A DNA stretch of 35,862 bases from Clostridiales bacterium (GTDB lineage: Bacteria; Bacillota; Clostridia; Oscillospirales; Acutalibacteraceae), in the NCBI GenBank assembly GCA_019415925.1, contig DXYG01000018.1, positions 1-35,862 of the forward strand, written 5' to 3'. Shown piece after piece: positions 27,293-34,514 of the stretch. The translations under genes were made by a program, and so were the position numbers. Below the pieces are notes generated by a model, which saw only the letters and a program-made list of their open reading frames with translations, was not told the origin of the DNA and did not search any database. Positions within the stretch are counted from its first letter, which is position 1. The number at the start of each line of letters is the position of its first letter.

Positions 27293-27973
27293 ATGTCAAG
27301 AACGATAAAAATTAAAGGTGTCGGAAGAGCCACTGTTGAGCCTGATTTTGTAGTGCTGTCATTAAAAATTGATACAAAACATAAAAAATACGAAGCGGCT
27401 ATTGAAGAGAACACCTGTAAAATTACAGAACTGAATTCTGCATTGGAAAAAGCAGGGTTTGAAAAAGGCAGTGTAAAAACAGTCAGCTACAATGTGCGTA
27501 TGGACTACAGTACATATAGGGATCGAAAGGGAATGTTTCAAAAAAATTTTGAGGGATATGTGTGCAATAACAGCCTAAAGATTGAATTTGACTTTGATTC
27601 TGTTGTTTTAGGAAAAGCATTGAACGCTATTTCAAGCTGTTTTTCTGAGCCGCAGCTTGATATTTCTTTTACGATAAAAGACAAAGATGCAGTCAGCGAC
27701 AGATTATTGAAGTCAGCCGCTGTTAATGCAAAGCGAAGGGCTGAAATTTTATGCAATGGTTGCGGCGCAGCGCTTGGCAAGCTGATAAGCGTTGATTATG
27801 ACTGGAGAGAAATTAAATTTTCCTCAAGAGCTGATATTTGTACAGATGGTATGGGTGAAACCGCCATATTGTCTGCACCGGCAGCACCCAGACCGATGTT
27901 GCCGAAGCCTCAGATTCAGCCAAAGGAATTTGATGTAAGTGATTCCGCTGCCTTTGTATGGGAAATACAGTAA
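27293..27973 (+). CDS. SIMPL-domain (DUF541) protein
   Basis: This 226-residue protein opens with TIKIKGVGRATVEPDFVVLS and continues with EEN..KI.ELNSALEKAGFEKGSVKTVSYNV, as SIMPL/DUF541 proteins do. Characterised relatives are linked to stress tolerance and signalling complexes; most have a signal peptide, which is absent here, so this copy should be cytosolic. ATG 27293 is chosen because GGAG lies 6 bases upstream; an in-frame ATG at 27281 overlaps that site. The C-terminal tail is Pro/Ala-rich. It lies between two ADP-ribose hydrolase genes. Confidence 0.85.
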   Translation: MSRTIKIKGVGRATVEPDFVVLSLKIDTKHKKYEAAIEENTCKITELNSALEKAGFEKGSVKTVSYNVRMDYSTYRDRKGMFQKNFEGYVCNNSLKIEFDFDSVVLGKALNAISSCFSEPQLDISFTIKDKDAVSDRLLKSAAVNAKRRAEILCNGCGAALGKLISVDYDWREIKFSSRADICTDGMGETAILSAPAAPRPMLPKPQIQPKEFDVSDSAAFVWEIQ

Positions 27974-27992
27974 TAATAAAAATGGTAAAAGA

Positions 27993-30900
27993 ATGATGAA
28001 TAAAAATGAGTTAATATCTTGTTTTCAAGACACATTAAAAAGGGCACATAGCAATGTGCTTAAAGATAAAACTGCTGAATCCTGTAGAACAAATAAAATA
28101 TATAAAGAGGGATTTGTGTCAAATGTTCCACGAAGAAATGAACATTCTGATATTATCGTTGAAAGCGGGACAACATTTGCAACAGCAAGGAAATATTTAC
28201 ATATCGGAAAAACTGTGGTATTAAATTTTGCAAATCCTGAAAATCCCGGAGGCGGAGTTCAGTATGGAGCTATGGCACAGGAGGAGTGCCTGTGCAGAAG
28301 CAGTAACCTTTATCCGTGTCTTTGTGATGCAAATGTTTTTTATGACTATTATGAGTATCATCGTAACCTTAAAAATACTTTTTACTCAGATCGATTGATA
28401 TATACTAAAGATATTACTGTTTTCAAAGATGACAATGATATTACTCAGATATTACCGGAGCATATGTGGTTTACAGTTGATGTGATTACATGTGCAGCTC
28501 CGTACATTGCAAAACGGAAATACACTAATTCAACAGCGCTGCTTCTTCTTTTCAAAAGCAGAATAAGAAATATATTTGAGGCTGCAAGAGATAACAAAGC
28601 GGATGTTATTATTCTCGGCGCATTTGGATGCGGTGCATTTAAGAATCCACCGCTTATTGTAGCCGAGGCATTTCGTCAGGTCATCTGCGAACAGGATTAT
28701 TTTAAATGCTTCAGGAGAATTGTTTTTGCAATAAAACCGACGGGTGAACATTGTCCTAATCTCAGTGCATTTACAGGACAGTTTAGTATGTATTCTTACG
28801 AATGCTCAATCCTTCCTATACCTCCGGAATATAGATTTTTCAGAAAGCCAACATTATTAAATTGTGCTGACAGAGCAGTTGAACAGAAATTTCATGGCTG
28901 GCAGGCAAAGAACAGATATTTTGGAAAGCAGTTTTCAATTTTAGGAGATTCAATAAGTACGCTTGATGGATATAATCCTAAGGGATATAATGTTTTCTAC
29001 AGTGGAGATAATTGCGTAAAATCCGGTGTCAGTGAAATGGCAGATACCTGGTGGGAGCAAGTAATATCATTTTTCGGCGGAGAATTGCTTGTTAATAATT
29101 CTTGGTCCGGAAGCAGAGTGACAAAACTGCCGGGAAGAATCGGCTTGTTTCCTTCTGCGTGCAGTGACGAGCGTACTTCCTCTTTGCACATCAATTCAGT
29201 AACGCCTGATGTTATTATCGTATATCTCGGAACAAACGATTGGGCATTTGGTGCAAACAAGGGAAAAGATACTCGCCTTTTAGGTGAAGATGACAATGAA
29301 TTATTTGACCTCGCATATAATAATATGCTGAAAAAACTCAAAACGAATTATCCTCATAGCGAGATCTGGTGTTGCACTTTGAGTGAAACATTTATGTCAA
29401 AAAATCCTGATTTCACATTTCCGCATAAATATTCAGGGACGCACATAGAGGAATATAACGAAATTATACGAAATGTATCATTTTCAAACAAATGCAAATT
29501 AATTGATTTGTATAGATGCAGAATGCCTTATGATTCCATTGACGGAACTCATCCGACAAGTAAAGGAATGAGCACTATAGCAACTGCTGTAATTCGGGAG
29601 ATGACGAGAGAAGATTCGCACGATTTTTTGGATTGCCCAAATAATCAACACAATTTTATTGTCGCTGAAGAATATACCGGCGGTACAGATTATGTATGTA
29701 CAAAATGCGGAAAGAAGAAAACCGTAAGTACAGCGTTTGATATACAACCTGATAATACGGATATAAAAGCTGATGAATCCGATTATGTGTTGTTGGATCC
29801 GAATATAACCACAATTCTTTATTCCGATACATTGCGGCTGACAATTGAGAGTACGGGTAAAACAGTACAATTCCGAAAAGATGTAGTTAGTGTTGGCAGA
29901 AGCCTCTCTTGTGATTTGCCCCTTAACAGCAAAAAGACAATTGCTCGGCAGCAGGCAACTTTCTTTTATGAAGATGAGATGTGGTTTCTGCGTGATGATT
30001 TTTCGACTAACGGTACTTGGATAAATGGTGCTCGTATGCAACCCGGAAAGAAATATCAGCTTGCCGCAAACGATGAAATCAACTTTGCAATGTCTGAGAA
30101 AGTGTTTTTTGATAAGCGAGAGCATTCTGAACAACCTACAGAAAATGCAGATGCCAAAGCTCTGGTGTTTTTGGAAGCAGGTATGGCAACATTTGCCAAG
30201 TCTGAACGAAAAGATGAAGTAGCATTTAAGCTTATTATAGCAGCACTGTCAAATGCTCCTTTGTATTTTCCTGTTGAAATTGATATTGAGGCAATGTTAG
30301 GAAATGTTGACGTTGCAAAACTCAAACAGGGAGATACTTTGCAGCCTCAAAAGGATGTAAAAATGCGCATTCTTACTTTGGCTCTTGAGAGTGGTGATGA
30401 GTTTGTGCCGATGTTTACATCCAATGACGAGGCGAACAAAGGACCAAGTGCATCAATTATTAGATACTACCCTCAAGACTATTTGCCAATGCTTGTTAAG
30501 ATGGATAAGCCGGTGATAATCAACCCGTTTAATGAGTTCAGGTTTCTTTTGAGCAAGCAGATTATTACGGAAGTTCTTCTGCCTCTTGTCCAAAATAAAA
30601 CAAATACATACGATAAAACTTTTCAGCAAGAGGAAAAGCAAGACAAATATTTGGGAACAGTAGTTGGCGGTAAATATTCAGTAATTAAGTTGATAGGTCG
30701 AGGCGGTTTTTATTCGACATATATTGTTCAAGACATAAAGAGCAACAAGAGATGGGCAATGAAGCTATGTGATAAAACGAACAGGAATTATAGTCCTGCT
30801 ATTCGGGAAAAAATACTTCAGGAACCCCATATGATGATGAAATTGAATCATCCGGCAATACCGAAAGTAGTTGATATAGGTGAAAACGATGAAAGCATTT

Positions 30901-31481
30901 TCATCGTAAGGGAGTATATTGAAGGTGTGACCTTGGAATCTGTTGTGAGAGAATGCGGAGCGCAACCGGCTGATAAGGTTATCAAATGGAGTAAAGAGCT
31001 TTGCGACATGCTTAGTTATCTTCATAACTTAAAACCTCCTCACATCTACCGTGATATGAAGCCGGCAAATGTAATTCTAATGCCGGATAATCACCTAAAG
31101 GTGGTTGACTTTGGTATTGTACGAATTTATGACCTTATGAAGAATAGGGATACTTGTTGGTTGGGAACGAAAGGCTATGCTGCTCCCGAACAGTACGGTG
31201 GATGTCAACAGACAGATGCAAGAACAGATATATTCGGACTAGGTATGACAATGCACCATCTTGTTACCGGGGTTGATCCTAATCAGCCACCGTATGAAAC
31301 GAAGCCGATTTGTCAGATTAATCCTGATTTGCCAAAAGGATTAGAATACATTATCTCAAAGTGTATTCAACCGAATCCGGATGATAGATATCAAAATTGC
31401 GATGAGTTGATGGATGATTTGAATAATTATATGAAACAGCCAAAGAAAAGTTTTTTGGGTAAACTATTCGGTAAAAAATAA
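27993..31481 (+). CDS. Five-module fusion: PARG, SGNH hydrolase, FHA-like, SseB-like, Ser/Thr kinase
   Basis: This 1162-residue cytosolic protein has no signal peptide or membrane span. Module 1 (about 1-270) is a microbial-type poly(ADP-ribose) glycohydrolase (TIGR02452 type) with NFANPENPGGG...AQEE, catalytic Glu pair at 97-98. Module 2 (about 310-535) is an SGNH hydrolase with GDS (S320), GTND (N415) and D517-x-x-H520. A C/H...C-x-x-CG ribbon (about 548-572) follows. Module 3 (about 620-705) is FHA-like, keeping GR and NGTWING but with Ala and Gln replacing Ser and His of the S-x-x-H motif. Module 4 (about 717-865) resembles SseB. Module 5 (about 887-1150) is a Ser/Thr kinase with IGRGGFYSTY, K924, YRD D1021, DFG D1039 and GYAAPEQYGG. 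The ribosome binding site is weak; ATG 27996 is an alternative. The kinase is paralogous to that at 14621. Confidence 0.9.
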   Translation: MMNKNELISCFQDTLKRAHSNVLKDKTAESCRTNKIYKEGFVSNVPRRNEHSDIIVESGTTFATARKYLHIGKTVVLNFANPENPGGGVQYGAMAQEECLCRSSNLYPCLCDANVFYDYYEYHRNLKNTFYSDRLIYTKDITVFKDDNDITQILPEHMWFTVDVITCAAPYIAKRKYTNSTALLLLFKSRIRNIFEAARDNKADVIILGAFGCGAFKNPPLIVAEAFRQVICEQDYFKCFRRIVFAIKPTGEHCPNLSAFTGQFSMYSYECSILPIPPEYRFFRKPTLLNCADRAVEQKFHGWQAKNRYFGKQFSILGDSISTLDGYNPKGYNVFYSGDNCVKSGVSEMADTWWEQVISFFGGELLVNNSWSGSRVTKLPGRIGLFPSACSDERTSSLHINSVTPDVIIVYLGTNDWAFGANKGKDTRLLGEDDNELFDLAYNNMLKKLKTNYPHSEIWCCTLSETFMSKNPDFTFPHKYSGTHIEEYNEIIRNVSFSNKCKLIDLYRCRMPYDSIDGTHPTSKGMSTIATAVIREMTREDSHDFLDCPNNQHNFIVAEEYTGGTDYVCTKCGKKKTVSTAFDIQPDNTDIKADESDYVLLDPNITTILYSDTLRLTIESTGKTVQFRKDVVSVGRSLSCDLPLNSKKTIARQQATFFYEDEMWFLRDDFSTNGTWINGARMQPGKKYQLAANDEINFAMSEKVFFDKREHSEQPTENADAKALVFLEAGMATFAKSERKDEVAFKLIIAALSNAPLYFPVEIDIEAMLGNVDVAKLKQGDTLQPQKDVKMRILTLALESGDEFVPMFTSNDEANKGPSASIIRYYPQDYLPMLVKMDKPVIINPFNEFRFLLSKQIITEVLLPLVQNKTNTYDKTFQQEEKQDKYLGTVVGGKYSVIKLIGRGGFYSTYIVQDIKSNKRWAMKLCDKTNRNYSPAIREKILQEPHMMMKLNHPAIPKVVDIGENDESIFIVREYIEGVTLESVVRECGAQPADKVIKWSKELCDMLSYLHNLKPPHIYRDMKPANVILMPDNHLKVVDFGIVRIYDLMKNRDTCWLGTKGYAAPEQYGGCQQTDARTDIFGLGMTMHHLVTGVDPNQPPYETKPICQINPDLPKGLEYIISKCIQPNPDDRYQNCDELMDDLNNYMKQPKKSFLGKLFGKK

Positions 31482-31563
31482 AGGTATACGAAAATTATTG
31501 TTCTTACAGAATATTGTGAAATCTTTGTAATATATGTTTGTACTGAAAAAAGGCGATGCAGCA

Positions 31564-31700
31564 ATGAATACACTTGAAGATTTATATTACGGAAACCTGT
31601 TCCCTCGCGAAAAATGTGCAAGCAAGATGTGCAAACAGCATTTATGCGTGATTTAATCAGTGGTTCCTTAAGAATAGAAATATTTTCCAAATTATATTAA
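31564..31700 (+). pseudogene. Decayed small gene (DUF6809-like remnant)
   Basis: An ATG at 31564 opens MNTLEDLYYGNLFP, which resembles the N-terminus of small DUF6809-type proteins of Clostridia as I remember them. That frame stops after 30 residues (31656). A second frame (31635-31700) reads AFMRDLISGSLRIEIF, which resembles the C-terminal end of such proteins. The middle is missing and the frame is shifted. It lies between the fusion gene and the mobile element, a typical place for debris at an insertion boundary. Confidence is limited by the short match. Confidence 0.4.
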
Positions 31701-31705
31701 ACCCA

Positions 31706-31749
31706 AAAACAGACAGGAACACATCAAAGGTGGTGCTCCTGTCTGTTTT
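31706..31749 (-). terminator. Intrinsic terminator of the minus-strand gene
   Basis: AAAACAGACAGGA (31706-31718) pairs perfectly over 13 bp with TCCTGTCTGTTTT (31737-31749). Read on the minus strand the hairpin runs into TTTTT GGG, which gives a terminator for the gene ending at 31753. On the + strand a four-T run follows, so it may also stop transcription coming from the fusion gene. Confidence 0.75.
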
Positions 31750-31752
31750 GCA

Positions 31753-32646
31753 TTATTCTACATCTATGATTTTTGACGCTTGCTCAAATGAGATAATCCC
31801 ATCCATACAATCGTTTCTGGCTTTGATAGCTTTGTCGTGCCAATCGCAATACTGAGTATAGGTCAGATCCTTTGCAGAAGGTTTCTTTTCCAAGCTTAAT
31901 GCCCGTTCGTAACGCTTATACATTCTCTGATTGACTTTTTCAAAGAGGATTTCTATATCGGACTTCGAGAAAAGTTTTGGTGCAAAAACTCTGCATGTGG
32001 TTGCTCCGTCACCGAGAGTATTTCCGCAATACTTATTTTTCTTTTTGGTTTTCGTTTTAAAATATCTCCCACAAAGCCGGCGTTTCGATATGTTCGGCTT
32101 TAGCCTTACAAAGTGCATCAGAAGAAATTTATAATAATCATCGGGATATTGAAAACGATATTCCCTTTCAAAAGAATTCTTCTTTTCGTTATAGCTATAT
32201 TTTATATTGCAATCAAAATTGCTGAGAAAGCTAAAACTATCGTCAAGCTCCATATCAATACTCTCATTGATGCGATATAGAAATTTATTAACGGAGAAGT
32301 GTAGATTTGCAATATGAAGGATGGATGTCTTAAGTTCATCACTTGCGATAAAGCTTGGACAGATATCTATTCTTGTCCAATAATCGTTGACCAACTGAAC
32401 TGCGTGATTGAAAGCATCAAAACCCACACAGTGCTTTAGTTCCTTATTTGATGTGTACTGATTTTGAAAATCATCAGTTAATTCAGCGTTGCTCAGAAAA
32501 CGCTGTAGCATAATTCCTGCAAAATCAAGAATTTCGTCAACAGCAGTTGTATCAGGCAACTTTTCTGCACTGCTGTCAGTGTGAAATATTCTTTTTAAAT
32601 TTCCTTCATCATCTATATGAACCGATAAATATTTTTCTTGCAACAC
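31753..32646 (-). CDS. Hypothetical protein, DUF6076-like
   Basis: This protein of about 297 residues is the only confident minus-strand gene. It is mostly helical and charged. A central segment, RRLCGRYFKTKTKKKNKYCG, then 10 residues on another Cys (TTCR), looks like a reduced zinc ribbon followed by a basic stretch, as in proteins I associate with DUF6076 (tentative). GTG 32646 is preferred because AAAGGA lies 9 bases upstream; a TTG at 32667 would add 7 residues but lacks a ribosome binding site. It is divergent from the RepA-type gene across a region with paired palindromes, so it may be a regulator or accessory factor of the element. Confidence 0.6.
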   Translation of the reverse strand: MLQEKYLSVHIDDEGNLKRIFHTDSSAEKLPDTTAVDEILDFAGIMLQRFLSNAELTDDFQNQYTSNKELKHCVGFDAFNHAVQLVNDYWTRIDICPSFIASDELKTSILHIANLHFSVNKFLYRINESIDMELDDSFSFLSNFDCNIKYSYNEKKNSFEREYRFQYPDDYYKFLLMHFVRLKPNISKRRLCGRYFKTKTKKKNKYCGNTLGDGATTCRVFAPKLFSKSDIEILFEKVNQRMYKRYERALSLEKKPSAKDLTYTQYCDWHDKAIKARNDCMDGIISFEQASKIIDVE

Positions 32647-32665
32647 AATGAATCGTCCTTTTGTC

Positions 32666-32705
32666 AAAAAGTAAACTTTTGCGTTTTTGTTAAAGTTTAC
32701 TTTTT
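32666..32705. promoter_or_regulatory. Paired palindromes in the divergent control region
   Basis: A perfect 14-bp inverted repeat is present: AAAAAGTAAACTTT (32666-32679) and AAAGTTTACTTTTT (32692-32705), 12 bases apart. Each arm also holds the near-palindrome AAAGTWWACTTT, so this is two dyad sites with centres 24 bases apart. It lies between the divergent genes at 32646 and 32801 and upstream of both, which suits an operator for a dimeric repressor. The regulator is not identified. Confidence 0.6.
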
Positions 32706-32800
32706 TATTTAAATATGATATTCGCTATTTTATCATTATATCATGTCGGTAGGATAATTCAAATATTATACCAACGAAATTAAAACAAGGGAGGATTAAA

Positions 32801-33886
32801 ATGTTAAGAGAAAATGATTTGCTGAAAACTATTGACGGTGAAACGCTTTTGAATTCGCCGCTGAACTCACCTGAGTTTATTGTATCACACCTGATTCCGC
32901 AGGGGATACATTTGCTGGGTGGTTCACCAAAGATAGGAAAGTCGTGGCTTGTGCTTTGGATGTGTTTGCAAATTGCAAACGGTGAACCTATCTGGAACTA
33001 CGAAACACGCAGGGGAACAGTTTTGTATCTTGCACTTGAGGACAGCTTTGAAAGACTGCAATCAAGACTTCTTGAAATCACGGACGAAGCTCCAAGCAAT
33101 CTGCACTTTGCAATATTGTCAAAAAGTATTGACGACGGTTTGAACAGGCAGATAGAAAATTTTATTGATGAACATCCGGATACCGTTTTCATTGCGATTG
33201 ATACTTTGCAGAGGATAAGGAACAATGATACAAAAAACAATCCATACGCAAGTGATTATGATGACCTGACTTTTCTAAAAGAGATTGCAAACAAAAACCA
33301 TATTGCAATTTTGCTTGTGCATCATCTGAGGAAGCAGAGGGACGATGATCCTCTTAATATGCTTTCGGGTTCAACGGGTTTGTCGGGAGCAGTTGATACT
33401 GTCTTTGTTTTGAGCAGACCAAAACGAACAGACAACCTCGCAACGCTGTATTGCTCTGGCAGAGATATTGAAACGATTGAAATACCGCTTGAGTTTTCTG
33501 AAAAGAGTTTCGTATGGTCAAAGCACAACGGAGAAGAAGCTCCTGTGAAAATGCTTGACGAGGTTGTAGTTGCCGTAGATAATTATTTCTCTTCTGCTGT
33601 TGAAAAATCTTTTAAGGGAACAGCAACCGAGCTTGCAGAGCTTATCAAAGAAAACAGCGGAACTGAAATAACACCGCCGATACTTTCTAAAAGACTTCTG
33701 AAATTTCATTCTCAGTTTTGCAGCCTGGGGTACAGCTGTGAATTTGGCAGAACTAATCAAGGGAGATTTATTAAAATTGAAAAGCACGGTGACGGCAGTG
33801 ACATTAGTGACGGTAAATACGATACAAAGCCAAGTGTCAATCCTTCCGTCACACTGTCACGCAAAGAGCCGTGTCAGCCAACGTGA
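32801..33886 (+). CDS. RepA-like RecA-fold ATPase / helicase of a mobilizable element
   Basis: This 361-residue protein has a RecA-like ATPase core: Walker A GGSPKIGKSW (about 41-50), LYLALEDSFERLQSRL after the arginine-rich turn, Walker B-type VFIAIDTLQRI, and LLVHHLRKQRDDDPLNMLSGSTGLSG near 170-200. This is the pattern of RepA hexameric replicative helicases and of AAA_25 proteins in mobilizable elements. The C-terminal part (about 260-325) looks like a winged helix, followed by a Gly/Asp/Ser-rich tail. The ribosome binding site GGGAGG is 7-8 bases upstream. It is followed by an oriT-like region and mobC/mobA, so it probably supports replication of the excised element. Confidence 0.85.
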   Translation: MLRENDLLKTIDGETLLNSPLNSPEFIVSHLIPQGIHLLGGSPKIGKSWLVLWMCLQIANGEPIWNYETRRGTVLYLALEDSFERLQSRLLEITDEAPSNLHFAILSKSIDDGLNRQIENFIDEHPDTVFIAIDTLQRIRNNDTKNNPYASDYDDLTFLKEIANKNHIAILLVHHLRKQRDDDPLNMLSGSTGLSGAVDTVFVLSRPKRTDNLATLYCSGRDIETIEIPLEFSEKSFVWSKHNGEEAPVKMLDEVVVAVDNYFSSAVEKSFKGTATELAELIKENSGTEITPPILSKRLLKFHSQFCSLGYSCEFGRTNQGRFIKIEKHGDGSDISDGKYDTKPSVNPSVTLSRKEPCQPT

Positions 33887-34012
33887 GGCGTTTTGCGCGA
33901 TTATTTTGCCATGGGTGAGAAAGTACCCGTCTTCAAGTGAAAATCGAAATTTGGGTGAATTTACGGCAGAGTTGGAATTTTATTTTTAGGAGCTGAGGTT
34001 GGGGCTACATTT

Positions 34013-34028
34013 CCCGGACTTGTCCGGG
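34013..34028. repeat. Palindrome in the oriT-like region
   Basis: CCCGGACTTGTCCGGG is a perfect 7-bp inverted repeat with a 2-base centre. CCCGGAC recurs at the far end of the region (about 34170-34176) just before the mobC ribosome binding site. Confidence 0.7.
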
Positions 34029-34128
34029 GCAAGCAGAGCGCCCGGCTGTCCGCGCGTCGCAACTCGCCCTTGGTAGGTTGCCTTTACCTTAACGGCAAAG
34101 GCGTCGCTTTTCGGGCGGTTGCTCCTTT

Positions 34129-34154
34129 CCCCAAAAAGACTTGTCTTTTCGGGG
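34129..34154. repeat. 12-bp hairpin in the oriT-like region
   Basis: CCCCAAAAAGAC (34129-34140) pairs with GTCTTTTCGGGG (34143-34154) with one A-C mismatch and a 2-base loop. It lies about 35 bases before the mobC ribosome binding site and may be a relaxosome binding hairpin or a leader structure. Confidence 0.65.
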
Positions 34155-34202
34155 ACCCCACGAGCGAAGCCCGGACCCACTTTAACACGGAGGTGCATAA
34201 AA

Positions 34203-34514
34203 ATAGAAAATCGTAAGAGAAATCAAACATTGAGTATCAGATTAACTCAATCTGAAAAGTCATCCATTATTTCAAAATCTAAAAAATCCAAATTATCATT
34301 GACTGAATATATTTTGAAATCTTCCTTGCAAACCGAAATCAAAGTTGTTGATTTACAACCGATGCTTGTTGAACTGAAAAGGATCGGAAACAACCTGAAT
34401 CAGATAACAAGAAAGATAAACAGCGGTGCTTTTAATTCCTACAACTTTAGTGAAATTATTGCTATGCAAAGAAAAATCAATGATGCAATCATAAAACTTT
34501 CGGAGGAAAAGTAA
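34203..34514 (+). CDS. mobC: MobC-like relaxosome accessory protein, apparent ATA start
   Basis: This 103-residue protein has a ribbon-helix-helix-like N-terminus (ENRKRNQTLSIRLTQSEKSS) and the MobC signature LVELKRIGNNLNQITRKINS. MobC binds oriT and helps the relaxase gain access to the nick site. The family usually begins M-x-NRKR. Here the codon at that place is ATA (34203), 9 bases after a perfect GGAGG (34189-34193). No ATG, GTG or TTG in frame fits that ribosome binding site. The GTG at 34193 is out of frame and stops after 7 codons. Alternatives are an upstream ATG at 34119 reading through the oriT hairpins, or TTG 34230. The gene overlaps the relaxase start by 1 base. Confidence 0.8.
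   Translation: MENRKRNQTLSIRLTQSEKSSIISKSKKSKLSLTEYILKSSLQTEIKVVDLQPMLVELKRIGNNLNQITRKINSGAFNSYNFSEIIAMQRKINDAIIKLSEEK

Larger units (their letters stand above)
33887..34202 (+). other. GC-rich intergenic region, probable oriT
   Basis: This 316-base stretch has no convincing gene. From about 34005 it is strikingly GC-rich compared with its surroundings and full of hairpins: CCCGGACTTGTCCGGG (34013-34028), GCCTTT...AAAGGC (34080-34102) and CCCCAAAAAGAC/GTCTTTTCGGGG (34129-34154). It lies directly upstream of mobC and the relaxase gene, where origins of transfer normally sit. Reading frames through it are low-complexity Arg/Pro-rich and not protein-like. The nick site cannot be assigned by eye. 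Confidence 0.65.

Noticed and set aside
27264..27294. TTGACT ... TATAAT promoter-like pair before the SIMPL gene
   Set aside because: The spacer is 19 bases and the TATAAT overlaps the chosen ATG at 27293, so transcription would start inside the gene. Probably coincidental.
29499..30134. 211-codon minus-strand frame opposite the fusion gene
   Set aside because: Antisense to SGNH and FHA coding sequence, Cys/Ile/Tyr-rich, with no domain. Coding evidence on the + strand is strong.
33986..34198. Minus-strand frame through the GC-rich region
   Set aside because: Arg/Pro/Gly-rich translation with no domain, lying over the hairpins of the oriT-like region. Open only because of high GC content.
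34119..34202. Upstream ATG extension of mobC
   Set aside because: It would translate through the hairpin next to oriT and give a non-conserved Arg/Pro-rich leader, and it ignores the GGAGG at 34189.
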